This document shows positions 63,001 through 64,000 of a stretch of 64,000 nucleotides of DNA, one piece after another. This DNA comes from Procambarus clarkii. Taxonomy: Eukaryota; Arthropoda; Malacostraca; Decapoda; Cambaridae. How positions within the stretch are numbered: the first letter of the stretch is position 1; each line of letters opens with the position of its first letter. A program made the position numbers and the translations under genes. The notes under the pieces were generated by a model. That model was not told where the DNA came from and searched no databases. It was given only the letters and a program-made list of their open reading frames with translations. The DNA lies in assembly GCF_040958095.1 (NCBI RefSeq), contig NC_091227.1, positions 13,000,620 to 13,064,619 of the forward strand, given 5' to 3'.

Positions 63001-64000
63001 TGGTTTCAGATGGTCAACCATATTAATTCACAGTTGGCAAGAAACTATTTGTAGTCACCAGCAATGCCAAAGGACTTGGAAGACTAAGAGTTTAAATGAA
63101 CTGCCCTCTGTTGGCTATTATAGATTGGCCTGAGTGCTTCCTAGCATCTCCTTAACACCTATAATAACCTTGCATTCCTATTTGAAATGTTGCCTGCATC
63201 ACAAGTTGCAAGGCAGCACAATGAACTGTGCACTGCACGCAGCACAGTTTGTTAGCCTGGCAAAATGTGGTACCATTGTGTCCAAGGACACAGTAAGATT
63301 TTACCTTTACCTTAGACAGCAACCATATGTTATAATAATTGAGTAAAAGGGGAGTAAATAATATACATAACTGCAAGAGAATAAAATTGCAATTCATAAT
63401 TTATGATAAATCACCATTTAGATGTACTGCAAATATGAACAAAAGAAATTCTTAATATGTTCCCAATAGCAATCAAATACTGTATACTCTGAAGGAGAGG
63501 AAAAAGAAAAAAAGAGCTTTGACTATTACGATATTTTTTCTTAGTTTATACAACACGTGATTATTTTAAATAATATGGAAGATGCAATGAGCTATTAATG
63601 GATAGTCAATAAATAAATATACTGTACTGTACTAGTATTTGAGTTTATTACTGGCAAGTGACATCAAGGCAGGAAAATTATGTAAAATAATACTTTTGGG
63701 ATTAGCTTGTAGAAACAGTATTACAAAGGAAACATTTAAATAGAGAAATACTAGAAAATGTTCTAGCTTCAGCATCAATCACCACACCGTAATGAGGCAC
63801 TACAAAGAGTTTATTTCTTACCTCTCTGTATTATCCTTTTCACAGGAACATATATGCGAGCAACCTGGGCCGTACTGATTAGCAGGACAAGCAGGAATAG
63901 AGCAATTGCTTCCAAGCCACCCATCCTTACAAAAGCAACGTCCGCTAATGTGTGAACACGTTGCTTCATTGCGACAGGTGCAACTTTCAGTGCAATTGAC
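8088..64000 (-). CDS. drpr: Draper/CED-1/MEGF10-like engulfment receptor, 3' part, 13 exons
   Basis: Exons read in minus-strand order are 64000-63822, 62727-62561, 58451-58323, 57520-57248, 54981-54775, 53961-53806, 52255-52079, 51146-51036, 50406-50253, 46157-46090, 36820-36632, 29438-29250 and 8566-8088. Every junction is GT-AG and keeps phase, giving 825 residues plus stop. Residues 1-470 carry about eleven EGF-like modules of the pattern CPxxxYGxxCxxxC-CxNGxxCdpxxGxCxCxpGwxG. Residues 495-517 form a hydrophobic helix followed by RRRLMRLKRE. The tail has NPVY (547-550), YDVP (610-613), YHSI (637), YDEI (653), KQRPLPP (657-663), YDHL (670), YPCL (742) and YARL (769). In known members the EGF array binds ligands on dying cells, and NPxY and YxxL motifs recruit PTB adaptors and SH2 kinases for phagocytosis. 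The signal peptide and EMI domain are missing because the gene runs off the window. PEAR1, MEGF10 and MEGF11 are vertebrate relatives; the symbol assumes an arthropod single-copy orthologue. Confidence 0.9.
8567..9040. other. Start of the 20.7-kb last intron
   Basis: AT-rich intron with (AT)n and ATGT repeats and the hairpin at 8718-8793; nothing else was recognised. Confidence 0.4.
8718..8793. repeat. Inverted repeat, 15-bp arms
   Basis: TGTTTACTAAGCATG (8718-8732) and CATGCTTAGTAAACA (8779-8793) flank an AT-rich loop with ATGT repeats. It may be a tiny MITE or a chance hairpin. Confidence 0.45.
9041..13073. mobile_element. Composite GC-rich DNA element with long inverted ends, copy 1 (4.0 kb)
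   Basis: The left end (CCAGCATTGAATGTAATG, then CATTTTCTGG) and right end (GATAGCTCCGGGGAGCC ... CCCCCCAGAAAA) continue inward as inverted repeats of about 350 bp: 9062-9420 mirrors 12725-13073 (GAGCAATGGCC, CATTGATGG-type, AGAACTCC blocks). The interior is far more GC-rich than the surrounding intron and has no recognisable transposase; its long open frames are compositional. A tip-like junction at 9722-9762 divides it into two units. It lies in the 20.7-kb last intron of the receptor gene. Confidence 0.75.
13074..16162. other. AT-rich intron sequence
   Basis: Apart from a short CA run at 13077-13090, the SINE fragment near 14581-14705 and the adjacent 23-bp direct repeat, no gene or repeat family was recognised. 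Frames are short and scattered. Confidence 0.4.
14581..14705 (-). mobile_element. SINE fragment (family 2, related body)
   Basis: Plus-strand CCCAGGATGCAACCTCACAA, CTGGGTACCAATTTACTTCT and GGAAATCGAATCC match the body and B box of family 1 loosely, in minus orientation. The A-box end is not clear. Just upstream, a 23-bp sequence is directly repeated (14523-14545 and 14557-14579). Confidence 0.55.
16163..16314. mobile_element. Hairpin MITE
   Basis: Inverted arms of about 60 bp (ATGACCAAACC...GGTCCGTCCTGGACCA and its complement) meet around CTATGA at 16223-16228. One arm extends into a GATTTTTCATC-like flank containing ACGTTATTGTGA. A related single arm occurs at 23085-23190, so this is a dispersed family. 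Confidence 0.7.
16315..18029. other. AT-rich intron sequence
   Basis: No coding signal. A 17-bp sequence (GGCACCACTGAGGCCA and one base) is directly repeated at about 17252-17284. A poly-T run lies at 17749-17757. Confidence 0.4.
18030..18295 (-). mobile_element. LINE 3' end fragment
   Basis: On the minus strand a broken frame with HLLVKCHDFQ, ILGESDTFNVALLLS and SYIGILNDL and a stop is followed by a 3' UTR like that at 1150-1345. HLLxxCxxF is typical of the Cys/His end of Jockey-like ORF2. Confidence 0.5.
19385..19605 (-). mobile_element. LINE 3' end fragment
   Basis: The minus strand gives QDERVSCFPSVPR, then SYWHSW-like sequence in a shifted frame, followed by the shared UTR (GATGGTGCTACATAGCC, TTCCTGGTTTGGTGCCTTCT) and a terminal TTACCTTACC repeat. 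A family 1 SINE follows about 60 bp downstream. Confidence 0.5.
19669..19910 (+). mobile_element. tRNA-derived SINE (family 1)
   Basis: Same head, body and tail as the copy at 56344-56079: GGCCGAGCGGACAGC, GGTTCGATCCC, then GCCACGGGGACACTAAA. The tail is short and diverged. It lies in the last receptor intron, just after a LINE 3' end. Confidence 0.8.
20220..20880 (+). pseudogene. Retrotransposon-associated ORF remnant with Cys/His and RH...EP motifs
   Basis: The longest piece (20609-20815) reads RLATPISTEYRCICSYTSA, then HHGLICPTSEGKISRH, NDIIKRYLS and REPQT. The spacing C-x-C ... H-x4-C ... RH ... EP resembles the C-terminal Zn-finger and restriction-like endonuclease area found in reverse-transcriptase repeats of many invertebrates. 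Upstream frames are stopped (QWDQAVSLD, RKEAAHYLVV). The lineage cannot be assigned without a search. Confidence 0.45.
20881..22963. other. AT-rich intron sequence
   Basis: No coding or repeat signal recognised before the TTAA of the 22968-24696 element. Confidence 0.4.
23085..23190 (+). mobile_element. Single arm of the hairpin-MITE family
   Basis: GAGTCACAATAACGTGGCTA, ACCAGACCACACAC and GTTTCGGTCCGTCCTGGACC match one arm of 16163-16314 in opposite orientation; the second arm is replaced by CATTCTCAAGTCGATTG. Confidence 0.6.
23270..24290. repeat. Cluster of short dispersed 'GGCCAATAGG' repeats
   Basis: Variants of AGGCCTATTGGCCCATATG followed by GGCAGCTCCTATT recur at about 23280, 23805, 23880 (inverted), 23960 and 24210, in both orientations, inside the 22968-24696 element. 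A relative lies at 62485. Confidence 0.5.
23396..23645 (-). mobile_element. tRNA-derived SINE (family 4)
   Basis: On the minus strand it begins CCCCGTGGCGTAGTGGTAAG, a tRNA A-box region, followed by a degenerate B box and a body ending in a GGTCGTATTCC block. That terminal block, about 47 bp, is present twice in tandem (near 23400-23445 and 23446-23490). It is nested in the 22968-24696 element. Confidence 0.65.
24701..29249. other. AT-rich intron sequence up to exon 12
   Basis: Purine-rich microsatellites near 27130 and 27600 are the only clear structures. A frame near 28115-28290 (NSWNCLLTEAINAKI) faintly resembles a LINE C-terminus. TTTGAGGGTTAA at 28552-28563 looks like an orphan piggyBac-type end, but no partner was seen. 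Confidence 0.35.
27128..27170. repeat. G-run and GA-rich microsatellite
   Basis: A poly-G run followed by GAGAGAGAGAGAGA within a purine-rich tract (27030-27220). Another GA tract lies at 27596-27614. Confidence 0.7.
29250..29438 (-). CDS. drpr: drpr-like window exon 12 (tyrosine-motif cytoplasmic exon)
   Basis: A TGTTACAG acceptor and a weak G|GTTGGT donor bound this exon, also 189 nt and phase 1-1, residues 604-667. It carries YDVP (Y610, a Crk-type SH2 consensus), YHSI (Y637), YDEI (Y653) and the class I SH3 ligand pattern KQRPLPP. YHSI and YDEI are separated by 12 residues, within ITAM spacing. It is an in-frame cassette, so splicing could switch signalling. Confidence 0.9.
29931..30175 (+). 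mobile_element. tRNA-derived SINE (family 1)
   Basis: A third copy, with head variants CAGCCGAGTGGACAGC and AGTTCGATCCC and a tail containing AACCTCAAGATA. It is in the intron between exons 11 and 12. Confidence 0.8.
30176..33089. other. AT-rich intron sequence (exon 11-12 intron)
   Basis: Apart from a C-run near 30337, a poly-A run at 31490-31510 and the GT microsatellite at 32909, nothing was recognised. Confidence 0.4.
32909..33020. repeat. (GT)n microsatellite
   Basis: 112 bp of TG dinucleotides with a single A interruption at 32931. It lies between exons 11 and 12. Confidence 0.95.
33090..33190 (+). mobile_element. Short CR1/L2-like LINE fragment
   Basis: GATGAATTCTTGAGACCAGT onward encodes DEFLRPVTTRTR, the same region as EEFLKPATSRTR at 34950. 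Only about 100 bp are recognisable. Confidence 0.35.
33210..34437. mobile_element. Decayed Tc1/mariner-like element, left end clear
   Basis: TACAGTGGTACCTCAGTTTT followed by AATTTAATCCATTCCCAGAG is a terminal sequence I associate with Tigger/pogo-type MITEs. Sequences near 34385-34435 (TTGAGTACCGAGTCAAA, TTGAGCTCAAGAACC) may be its other side, but a matching right terminus was not found. A LINE UTR (33790-34245) is inserted in it. Confidence 0.4.
33790..34245 (+). mobile_element. Retrotransposon 3' UTR with AATAAA-type tail
   Basis: AT-rich sequence with AAGGACTTGCCCAAAACGCT and GCGTGCTAGTGGCTTTACA ends in tandem AAATAAATGAAATAAATAAA. Short A-rich tandem tails mark the 3' end of CR1/L2 or RTE insertions. 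The left limit is uncertain. It interrupts the TcMar-like remnant. Confidence 0.45.
34660..35165 (+). pseudogene. CR1/L2-like LINE, C-terminal reverse transcriptase remnant
   Basis: A plus frame with many stops reads ILKKLFMTFERPKLEYAAVV, KKLEKVQQHATK, then ILTGIYQTHKEEFLKPATSR and TRGHGFKL. RPKLEYAAvvW followed by LEkvQ..aTK is the typical stretch after the RT palm of CR1/L2/RTE elements. It is dead and 5'-truncated, in the intron between exons 11 and 12. Confidence 0.65.
35375..35510 (-). mobile_element. SINE fragment (family 2)
   Basis: Contains AATGCAACCCACAACAGCTG, GGTACCTATTTACTGGCAGG and a degenerate B box. It is diverged and sits just beyond the LINE tail at 34660-35165. Confidence 0.45.
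35511..36631. other. Intron sequence before exon 11
   Basis: Unremarkable AT-rich sequence with short frames on both strands; no repeat family recognised. Confidence 0.4.
36632..36820 (-). CDS. drpr: drpr-like window exon 11 (NPxY cytoplasmic exon)
   Basis: A TCTGTTTCAG acceptor and a GTAAGG donor bound this 189-nt phase 1-1 exon, residues 541-604. It encodes HHFDNPVYAYQS; NPVY (Y550) is the expected docking site for a PTB adaptor of the Ced-6/GULP type. The rest is polar and probably disordered. Skipping it would keep the frame and remove the NPxY site. Confidence 0.9.
36821..37655. other. Intron sequence after exon 11 acceptor
   Basis: AT-rich, becoming purine-rich at 37340-37620, with a poly-G run near 37597-37609 just before composite element copy 2. 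Confidence 0.4.
37656..40130. mobile_element. Composite GC-rich DNA element, copy 2 (2.5 kb)
   Basis: Same ends as copy 1 (CTTGAATGTAATGAAACGCC on the left, GGGGAGCCAAAGGGGCTCCC on the right), with inverted arms of about 340 bp (37672-38020 against 39790-40130). The internal junction is at 38175-38216. It appears to be an internally deleted relative of copy 1, without a transposase. It lies between exons 10 and 11. Confidence 0.75.
40131..41161. other. Intron sequence with an orphan TTAA-CCC end
   Basis: TTAACCCTTTTGCGGCTCAG begins at about 40686, resembling a piggyBac-type terminus; no matching right end was found in the window. The rest is AT-rich with a GA run near 40390. Confidence 0.35.
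41162..41405. mobile_element. Diverged left end of the composite GC-rich family
   Basis: TTGAATATAATGAAATGCC, GGCCTACTGAGAACCAGAG and GAACCTGGCTCACAAAGG follow the same order as the left arms of the large copies but with many substitutions. It looks like an older subfamily. Confidence 0.5.
41430..42430 (-). pseudogene. LINE endonuclease C-terminus and pre-RT remnant
   Basis: The minus strand reads EPTRAENIFDLIFTKKK, a stop, then LVSDTTYSDHKI near 42200-42090, the 'T..xNxLDLvl...SDH' end of an APE endonuclease with the SDH catalytic motif. Further on come EIEELEQRLKHSYQIEEMEL and a Lys/Glu-rich coiled stretch (41785-41588) like the linker before RT. Several stops interrupt it. Confidence 0.5.
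42431..43597. other. Intron sequence
   Basis: AT-rich with AATAATA-type repeats at 42595-42632; nothing else recognised. Confidence 0.4.
43598..43873. repeat. Tandem duplication of a 138-bp unit
   Basis: 43598-43735 and 43736-43873 are the same sequence, each starting GTAGGGAGAGAGAG and ending near AATTAGAAACAT. They are identical on reading except at the last few bases, so the duplication is recent. Confidence 0.9.
43874..45289. other. Intron sequence
   Basis: No supported feature up to the possible retroelement tail at 45290. Confidence 0.35.
45290..45605 (+). pseudogene. Possible DIRS-like or other retroelement RNase H tail remnant
   Basis: INMHREADRQ, then VDLINFALNQKMTVYGASFL and EVLHLDLNQWKTLQF resemble the 'ladxxSR ... 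vDLFat.xN.qlp.yvSp ... DalalDWnxW' region of DIRS-type pol ORFs. The similarity is by eye and the frame is broken. Confidence 0.3.
45606..46089. other. Intron sequence before exon 10
   Basis: AT-rich; no feature recognised. Confidence 0.4.
46090..46157 (-). CDS. drpr: drpr-like window exon 10 (juxtamembrane)
   Basis: A 68-nt microexon between an ATTTCAG acceptor and a GTATGA donor, phase 2 in and phase 1 out. It encodes RRLMRLKRELAVVQYIADP and a few more residues (518-541). The basic, helical RRRxxxLKxE...VQYIA pattern is the juxtamembrane signature of this receptor family as I recall it. It lies only 146 nt from the left end of the piggyBac element. Confidence 0.88.
47041..49284 (-). CDS. 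piggyBac transposase (DDE_Tnp_1_7), 747 aa, intact
   Basis: Cuts and pastes DNA at TTAA sites using an RNase H-like DDE/D fold. Visible parts are an acidic, low-complexity N-terminus (residues 40-180), then the catalytic core from about 190 to 570. The aspartates match piggyBac motifs: D334 in LCLDEGTMAWRGR, D406 in LYMDNYYNSV, and D522/D525 in KGVDHFDQM. PNKPDKYGVKLYML and FTRKTHKW are also family hallmarks. The C-terminus (704-737) has a Cys/His cluster, CHAC, CKTC, C, C and H, like the zinc-binding tail of piggyBac. The start ATG lies in AAAATGG. No stop or frameshift interrupts it and no key residue is missing, so recent activity is plausible. The upstream 321 bp to the element end would hold the promoter. 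Confidence 0.95.
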   Translation of the reverse strand: MDPGQGPSTSTPKEASRSSRVDKITQIFKKWSGVKLTPTKIPGLVEDLSEAEGDVEVLEEDFGTHNDYSVPRARGNDTATSDEETEALTEEEEAPRPPPPPPSRRTRGASRLPRKVATRHVTRRRNTRQIAPSDSESISDEESDEDSFEPAERRTRTVRTRQAGAGEGWSRSNTSPVVDDFTGDPGLKIPKPTSALAYIQLFITRALLEFFTVETNLYASQLFRMANENVSDIWTSVKVSEMARFLGLFILMGIIRLPTMRMYWQTAKPWHARFFSLFMPSRRFQHINQFFHTFNTNAVPVNNRDKLIKVRPVMDYLKERFAQVYIPKKELCLDEGTMAWRGRLSFKVYNPNKPDKYGVKLYMLAESVSGYIYDFDVYSGIGKTIVDTVTGLMQPLVNQGYHLYMDNYYNSVTLTETLRERGVYTCGTIRMLRGAPKVLQALAKGKLPLDTTVYRRKDNTFILLWKDKRVVSIITNIHNADTQRVQRRKRIRNRDGTSGIQQVTVNKPTAICEYNNFMKGVDHFDQMVKYYHFTRKTHKWTKKITFYFLQMALHNAYVLYKYNTTDRKKLTLLQFHEVAIWALLHWDTEEWPKTTSSSQHLRHAPDINDDTAPANADAMPTPGPSGVRRPLFTTPPQDETDNESEPDMSATLPVDETVLSDESDSPATPVTPPARRPGPIVDSENRMNYKLKHEIYRLPKRLKCHACARSGKRKDTNYGCKTCGVALCVVPCYTNYHRKKVYWVVKK
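49572..49589. repeat. Perfect 18-bp palindrome next to the piggyBac right end
   Basis: GGACGCGCCGGCGCGTCC equals its own reverse complement and lies 16 bp inside the transposon end. Subterminal palindromes often bind transposase, but here that is inference. Confidence 0.6.
49610..50252. other. Intron sequence between the piggyBac element and exon 9
   Basis: This is the larger remaining part of the original intron. No repeat or coding signal was recognised. Confidence 0.4.
50253..50406 (-). CDS. drpr: drpr-like window exon 9 (stalk and transmembrane helix)
   Basis: The 154-nt exon (phase 1 in, phase 2 out) encodes residues 467-518. It opens with the last EGF cysteine, continues through a short polar stalk, then a 23-residue helix (495-517, AGLIVGVISIILITMVIAI onward) ending YYR. 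The acceptor is TCTTTCAG and the donor GTAAGC. The basic run RRR just inside fits a type I membrane topology. Confidence 0.92.
51036..51146 (-). CDS. drpr: drpr-like window exon 8 (last EGF-like module)
   Basis: A TTTGTTTCAG acceptor and a GTTAGT donor bound this 111-nt phase 1-1 exon, residues 430-467. It holds the final extracellular module, CPEGYFGRQCLNVCNC through CKCKYGYEG. The closing Cys (DMCD) is supplied by the next exon. Confidence 0.9.
51415..51500 (-). mobile_element. SINE fragment (family 2), partial
   Basis: CCCAGGATGCAACTCACAAC followed by TAGGTACCTATTTAGTGTTA and AGGTGAACAGAGG matches the body of the other copies; the tRNA-like head is absent. Confidence 0.45.
52079..52255 (-). 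CDS. drpr: drpr-like window exon 7 (EGF-like)
   Basis: A TTTCCTAG acceptor and a GTGAGTG donor bound this 177-nt phase 1-1 exon, residues 371-430. It contains ECLCLPGWRGGDC, then the module CPPGTFGYNCLQTCHCRN and CECKPGWMGPGC. Confidence 0.9.
52256..53805. other. Intron between exons 6 and 7
   Basis: The stretch 52600-53500 is less AT-rich and may be an old retroelement (frame DSNIFNVIALTEHQSWV near 53096-53146), but no domain could be supported. The rest is AT-rich. Confidence 0.3.
53806..53961 (-). CDS. drpr: drpr-like window exon 6 (EGF-like)
   Basis: A TTTACAG acceptor and a G|GTACAG donor bound this 156-nt phase 1-1 exon, residues 319-371. It finishes one EGF module (NGTCHPQLGECVCAAGW) and starts another (CRPGLWGFGCANECRCRNG). 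The seam with exon 7 reads HETG|ECLCLPGW, keeping the Cys spacing. Confidence 0.9.
53962..54774. other. Intron between exons 5 and 6
   Basis: 813 bp, AT-rich; no feature recognised. Confidence 0.4.
54775..54981 (-). CDS. drpr: drpr-like window exon 5 (two EGF-like modules)
   Basis: This 207-nt phase 1-1 exon follows a TTGGCAG acceptor. It encodes residues 250-319 with CPRGFYGESCTKKCDCKNNG and CRPTKYGVNCNQDC. The donor is a weak G|GTACTG. The last module is split, its second half starting in exon 6 as HG|NGTCHP. Confidence 0.9.
55237..57005. mobile_element. Non-autonomous piggyBac-type element (TTAA-flanked), second family
   Basis: TTAA at 55233-55236 precedes CCCTTAAACGGAGCAAAACA. The other end, reverse complemented, reads CCCTTAAATGGTGCAAAACA and abuts TTAA at 57006-57009. 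Eighteen of 20 terminal bases match. The interior (1,769 bp) is AT-rich without a transposase frame and carries a poly-T tract and a nested tRNA-derived SINE. It lies in the intron between exons 4 and 5. Confidence 0.7.
56079..56344 (-). mobile_element. tRNA-derived SINE (family 1)
   Basis: Read on the minus strand, the head has an A-box-like GGCCGAGCGGACAGC and a B box GGTTCGATCCC, like a class II tRNA, followed by a shared body (GGGTGTTAGTCAGCTG, GACCGGGCCGCGGGGAC). The 3' end is a short tandem tail of AACCTCAAGAT units. It is nested inside the 55237-57005 element. Confidence 0.8.
57248..57520 (-). CDS. drpr: drpr-like window exon 4 (two EGF-like modules)
   Basis: A TTTCATAG acceptor and a GTATGG donor bound this 273-nt phase 1-1 exon. 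It holds two EGF modules, CPLNAYGGNCTKICDCQNNG and CNQGYHGMDCVNVCACVG, residues 159-250. The second has a longer Cys loop (GPNVEGCDPETGRCIC) than its neighbours. Confidence 0.9.
57521..58322. other. Intron between exons 3 and 4
   Basis: 802 bp without a recognised repeat; an ACT triplet run lies near 57724-57738. Confidence 0.4.
58323..58451 (-). CDS. drpr: drpr-like window exon 3 (EGF-like)
   Basis: The 129-nt phase 1-1 exon has a TTGGCAG acceptor and a GTAAG donor. It encodes one EGF module, CPQNRYGQNCDLKCRCKN through SGKCICRPG, residues 116-159. It joins exon 4 as RPG|WEGQQC, the normal GWxGxxC start of the next module. Confidence 0.9.
58617..60388. mobile_element. Composite GC-rich DNA element, copy 3 (1.8 kb)
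   Basis: Left CCAGCGTTGAATGTAATG and right AGCCGAAGGGCTCCCCCCAG ends match the other copies. The right arm is shortened internally; the tip junction is at 59129-59170. AGTTAA occurs at 58608-58613 and 60388-60393, a possible 6-bp target duplication. It lies in the intron between exons 2 and 3. Confidence 0.75.
60500..60747. mobile_element. Solo right end of the composite GC-rich family
   Basis: TTTCTGGGTGCCTGACCTGG, GGTTTCTATAGGCCAGTGCT and GAGCCGAAGGGGCTCCCCCA repeat the right arm of the three composite elements, only about 110 bp past copy 3. No left arm accompanies it. Confidence 0.7.
60748..62350. other. Intron sequence between exons 2 and 3
   Basis: AT-rich. ATTAACACTTCGCTTC at about 60897 recalls the terminus of the piggyBac element at 46303, but no partner was seen. 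CTTACATAAATTTCTAAAGA near 61872 and AGTATATGCTGCCAATA near 61914 look repeat-like but are unassigned. Confidence 0.3.
62351..62478. repeat. 30-bp tandem repeat
   Basis: GGTGGATATAAATAGGAGGG plus TGGATTATTG repeats at 62371-62400, 62401-62430 and 62431-62460, flanked by partial units. It is followed by the dispersed short repeat GGGTCAATAGGCTTTCTGCA. Confidence 0.85.
62561..62727 (-). CDS. drpr: drpr-like window exon 2 (EGF-like)
   Basis: A TTTCAG acceptor precedes it and a GTAAG donor follows. It enters in phase 2 and leaves in phase 1, encoding residues 60-116. One complete laminin-type EGF module is visible (CPFYKFGEKCAKNCQCRNG, then CDPVDGNCIC). The 167-nt length makes it the only non-symmetric EGF exon here, so skipping it would break the frame. 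Confidence 0.9.
62728..63821. other. Intron between exons 1 and 2
   Basis: 1,094 bp. The part at 62890-63120 is less AT-rich but holds no supported feature. Confidence 0.4.
63822..64000 (-). CDS. drpr: drpr-like window exon 1 (EGF-like modules), truncated by window edge
   Basis: Open from the window end to a GTAAG donor (the plus strand reads CTTAC just below 63822). It encodes residues 1-60, with a partial EGF-like module (CTCRNEATCSHISGRCFC) followed by a second one starting ACPANQYGPGC. It leaves in phase 2, and the split AG|A codon restores an arginine with the next exon. The 5' boundary cannot be seen. Confidence 0.9.

Overview
The window is eukaryotic. It has long AT-rich introns with GT-AG splice sites, microsatellites, tRNA-derived SINEs, decayed LINE fragments and DNA transposons. 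The SINE and short-repeat families (for example the head GGCCGAGCGGACAGC with a tail matching AACACCCAGGTACCTATTTT) are ones I associate with decapod crustacean genomes such as crayfish and shrimp. That placement is inference from memory, not a search.

One host gene fills most of the window on the minus strand. Thirteen exons between 64000 and 8088 join in a single reading frame (2,478 nt, 825 residues plus stop) and encode the C-terminal part of a Draper/CED-1/MEGF10-type engulfment receptor. In order it has about eleven laminin-type EGF-like modules, one transmembrane helix, a basic juxtamembrane stretch, an NPVY motif, an YDVP motif, and three spaced YxxI/L motifs resembling an extended ITAM. 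The signal peptide, EMI domain and first EGF modules must lie beyond position 64000. The last intron is about 20.7 kb, and most exons are phase 1-1 cassettes.

The introns are heavily colonised. A complete 3.3-kb piggyBac transposon (46303-49605) with an uninterrupted 747-codon transposase, matching terminal repeats and TTAA target duplications sits in the intron just after the transmembrane exon. Two further TTAA-flanked elements of about 1.7 kb lack a transposase (22968-24696 and 55237-57005). A GC-rich family with long inverted termini occurs as three composite copies (9041-13073, 37656-40130, 58617-60388), plus a solo end near 60500-60747 and a diverged end at 41162-41405. Several SINE families, hairpin MITEs and fragments of four or five retrotransposon lineages fill in between.

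Downstream of the gene (positions 1-8087) lie its 3' flank, a near-perfect 479-bp palindrome (6271-6749), a degenerate Jockey/I-type LINE on the minus strand (about 5407-1394, ORF1 with a CCHC knuckle, then endonuclease and reverse transcriptase), a minisatellite and a GA-rich microsatellite.

The receptor and the piggyBac transposase are the only convincing protein-coding genes. Most other long open frames are repeat shadows. No rRNA, functional tRNA or CRISPR feature was recognised.
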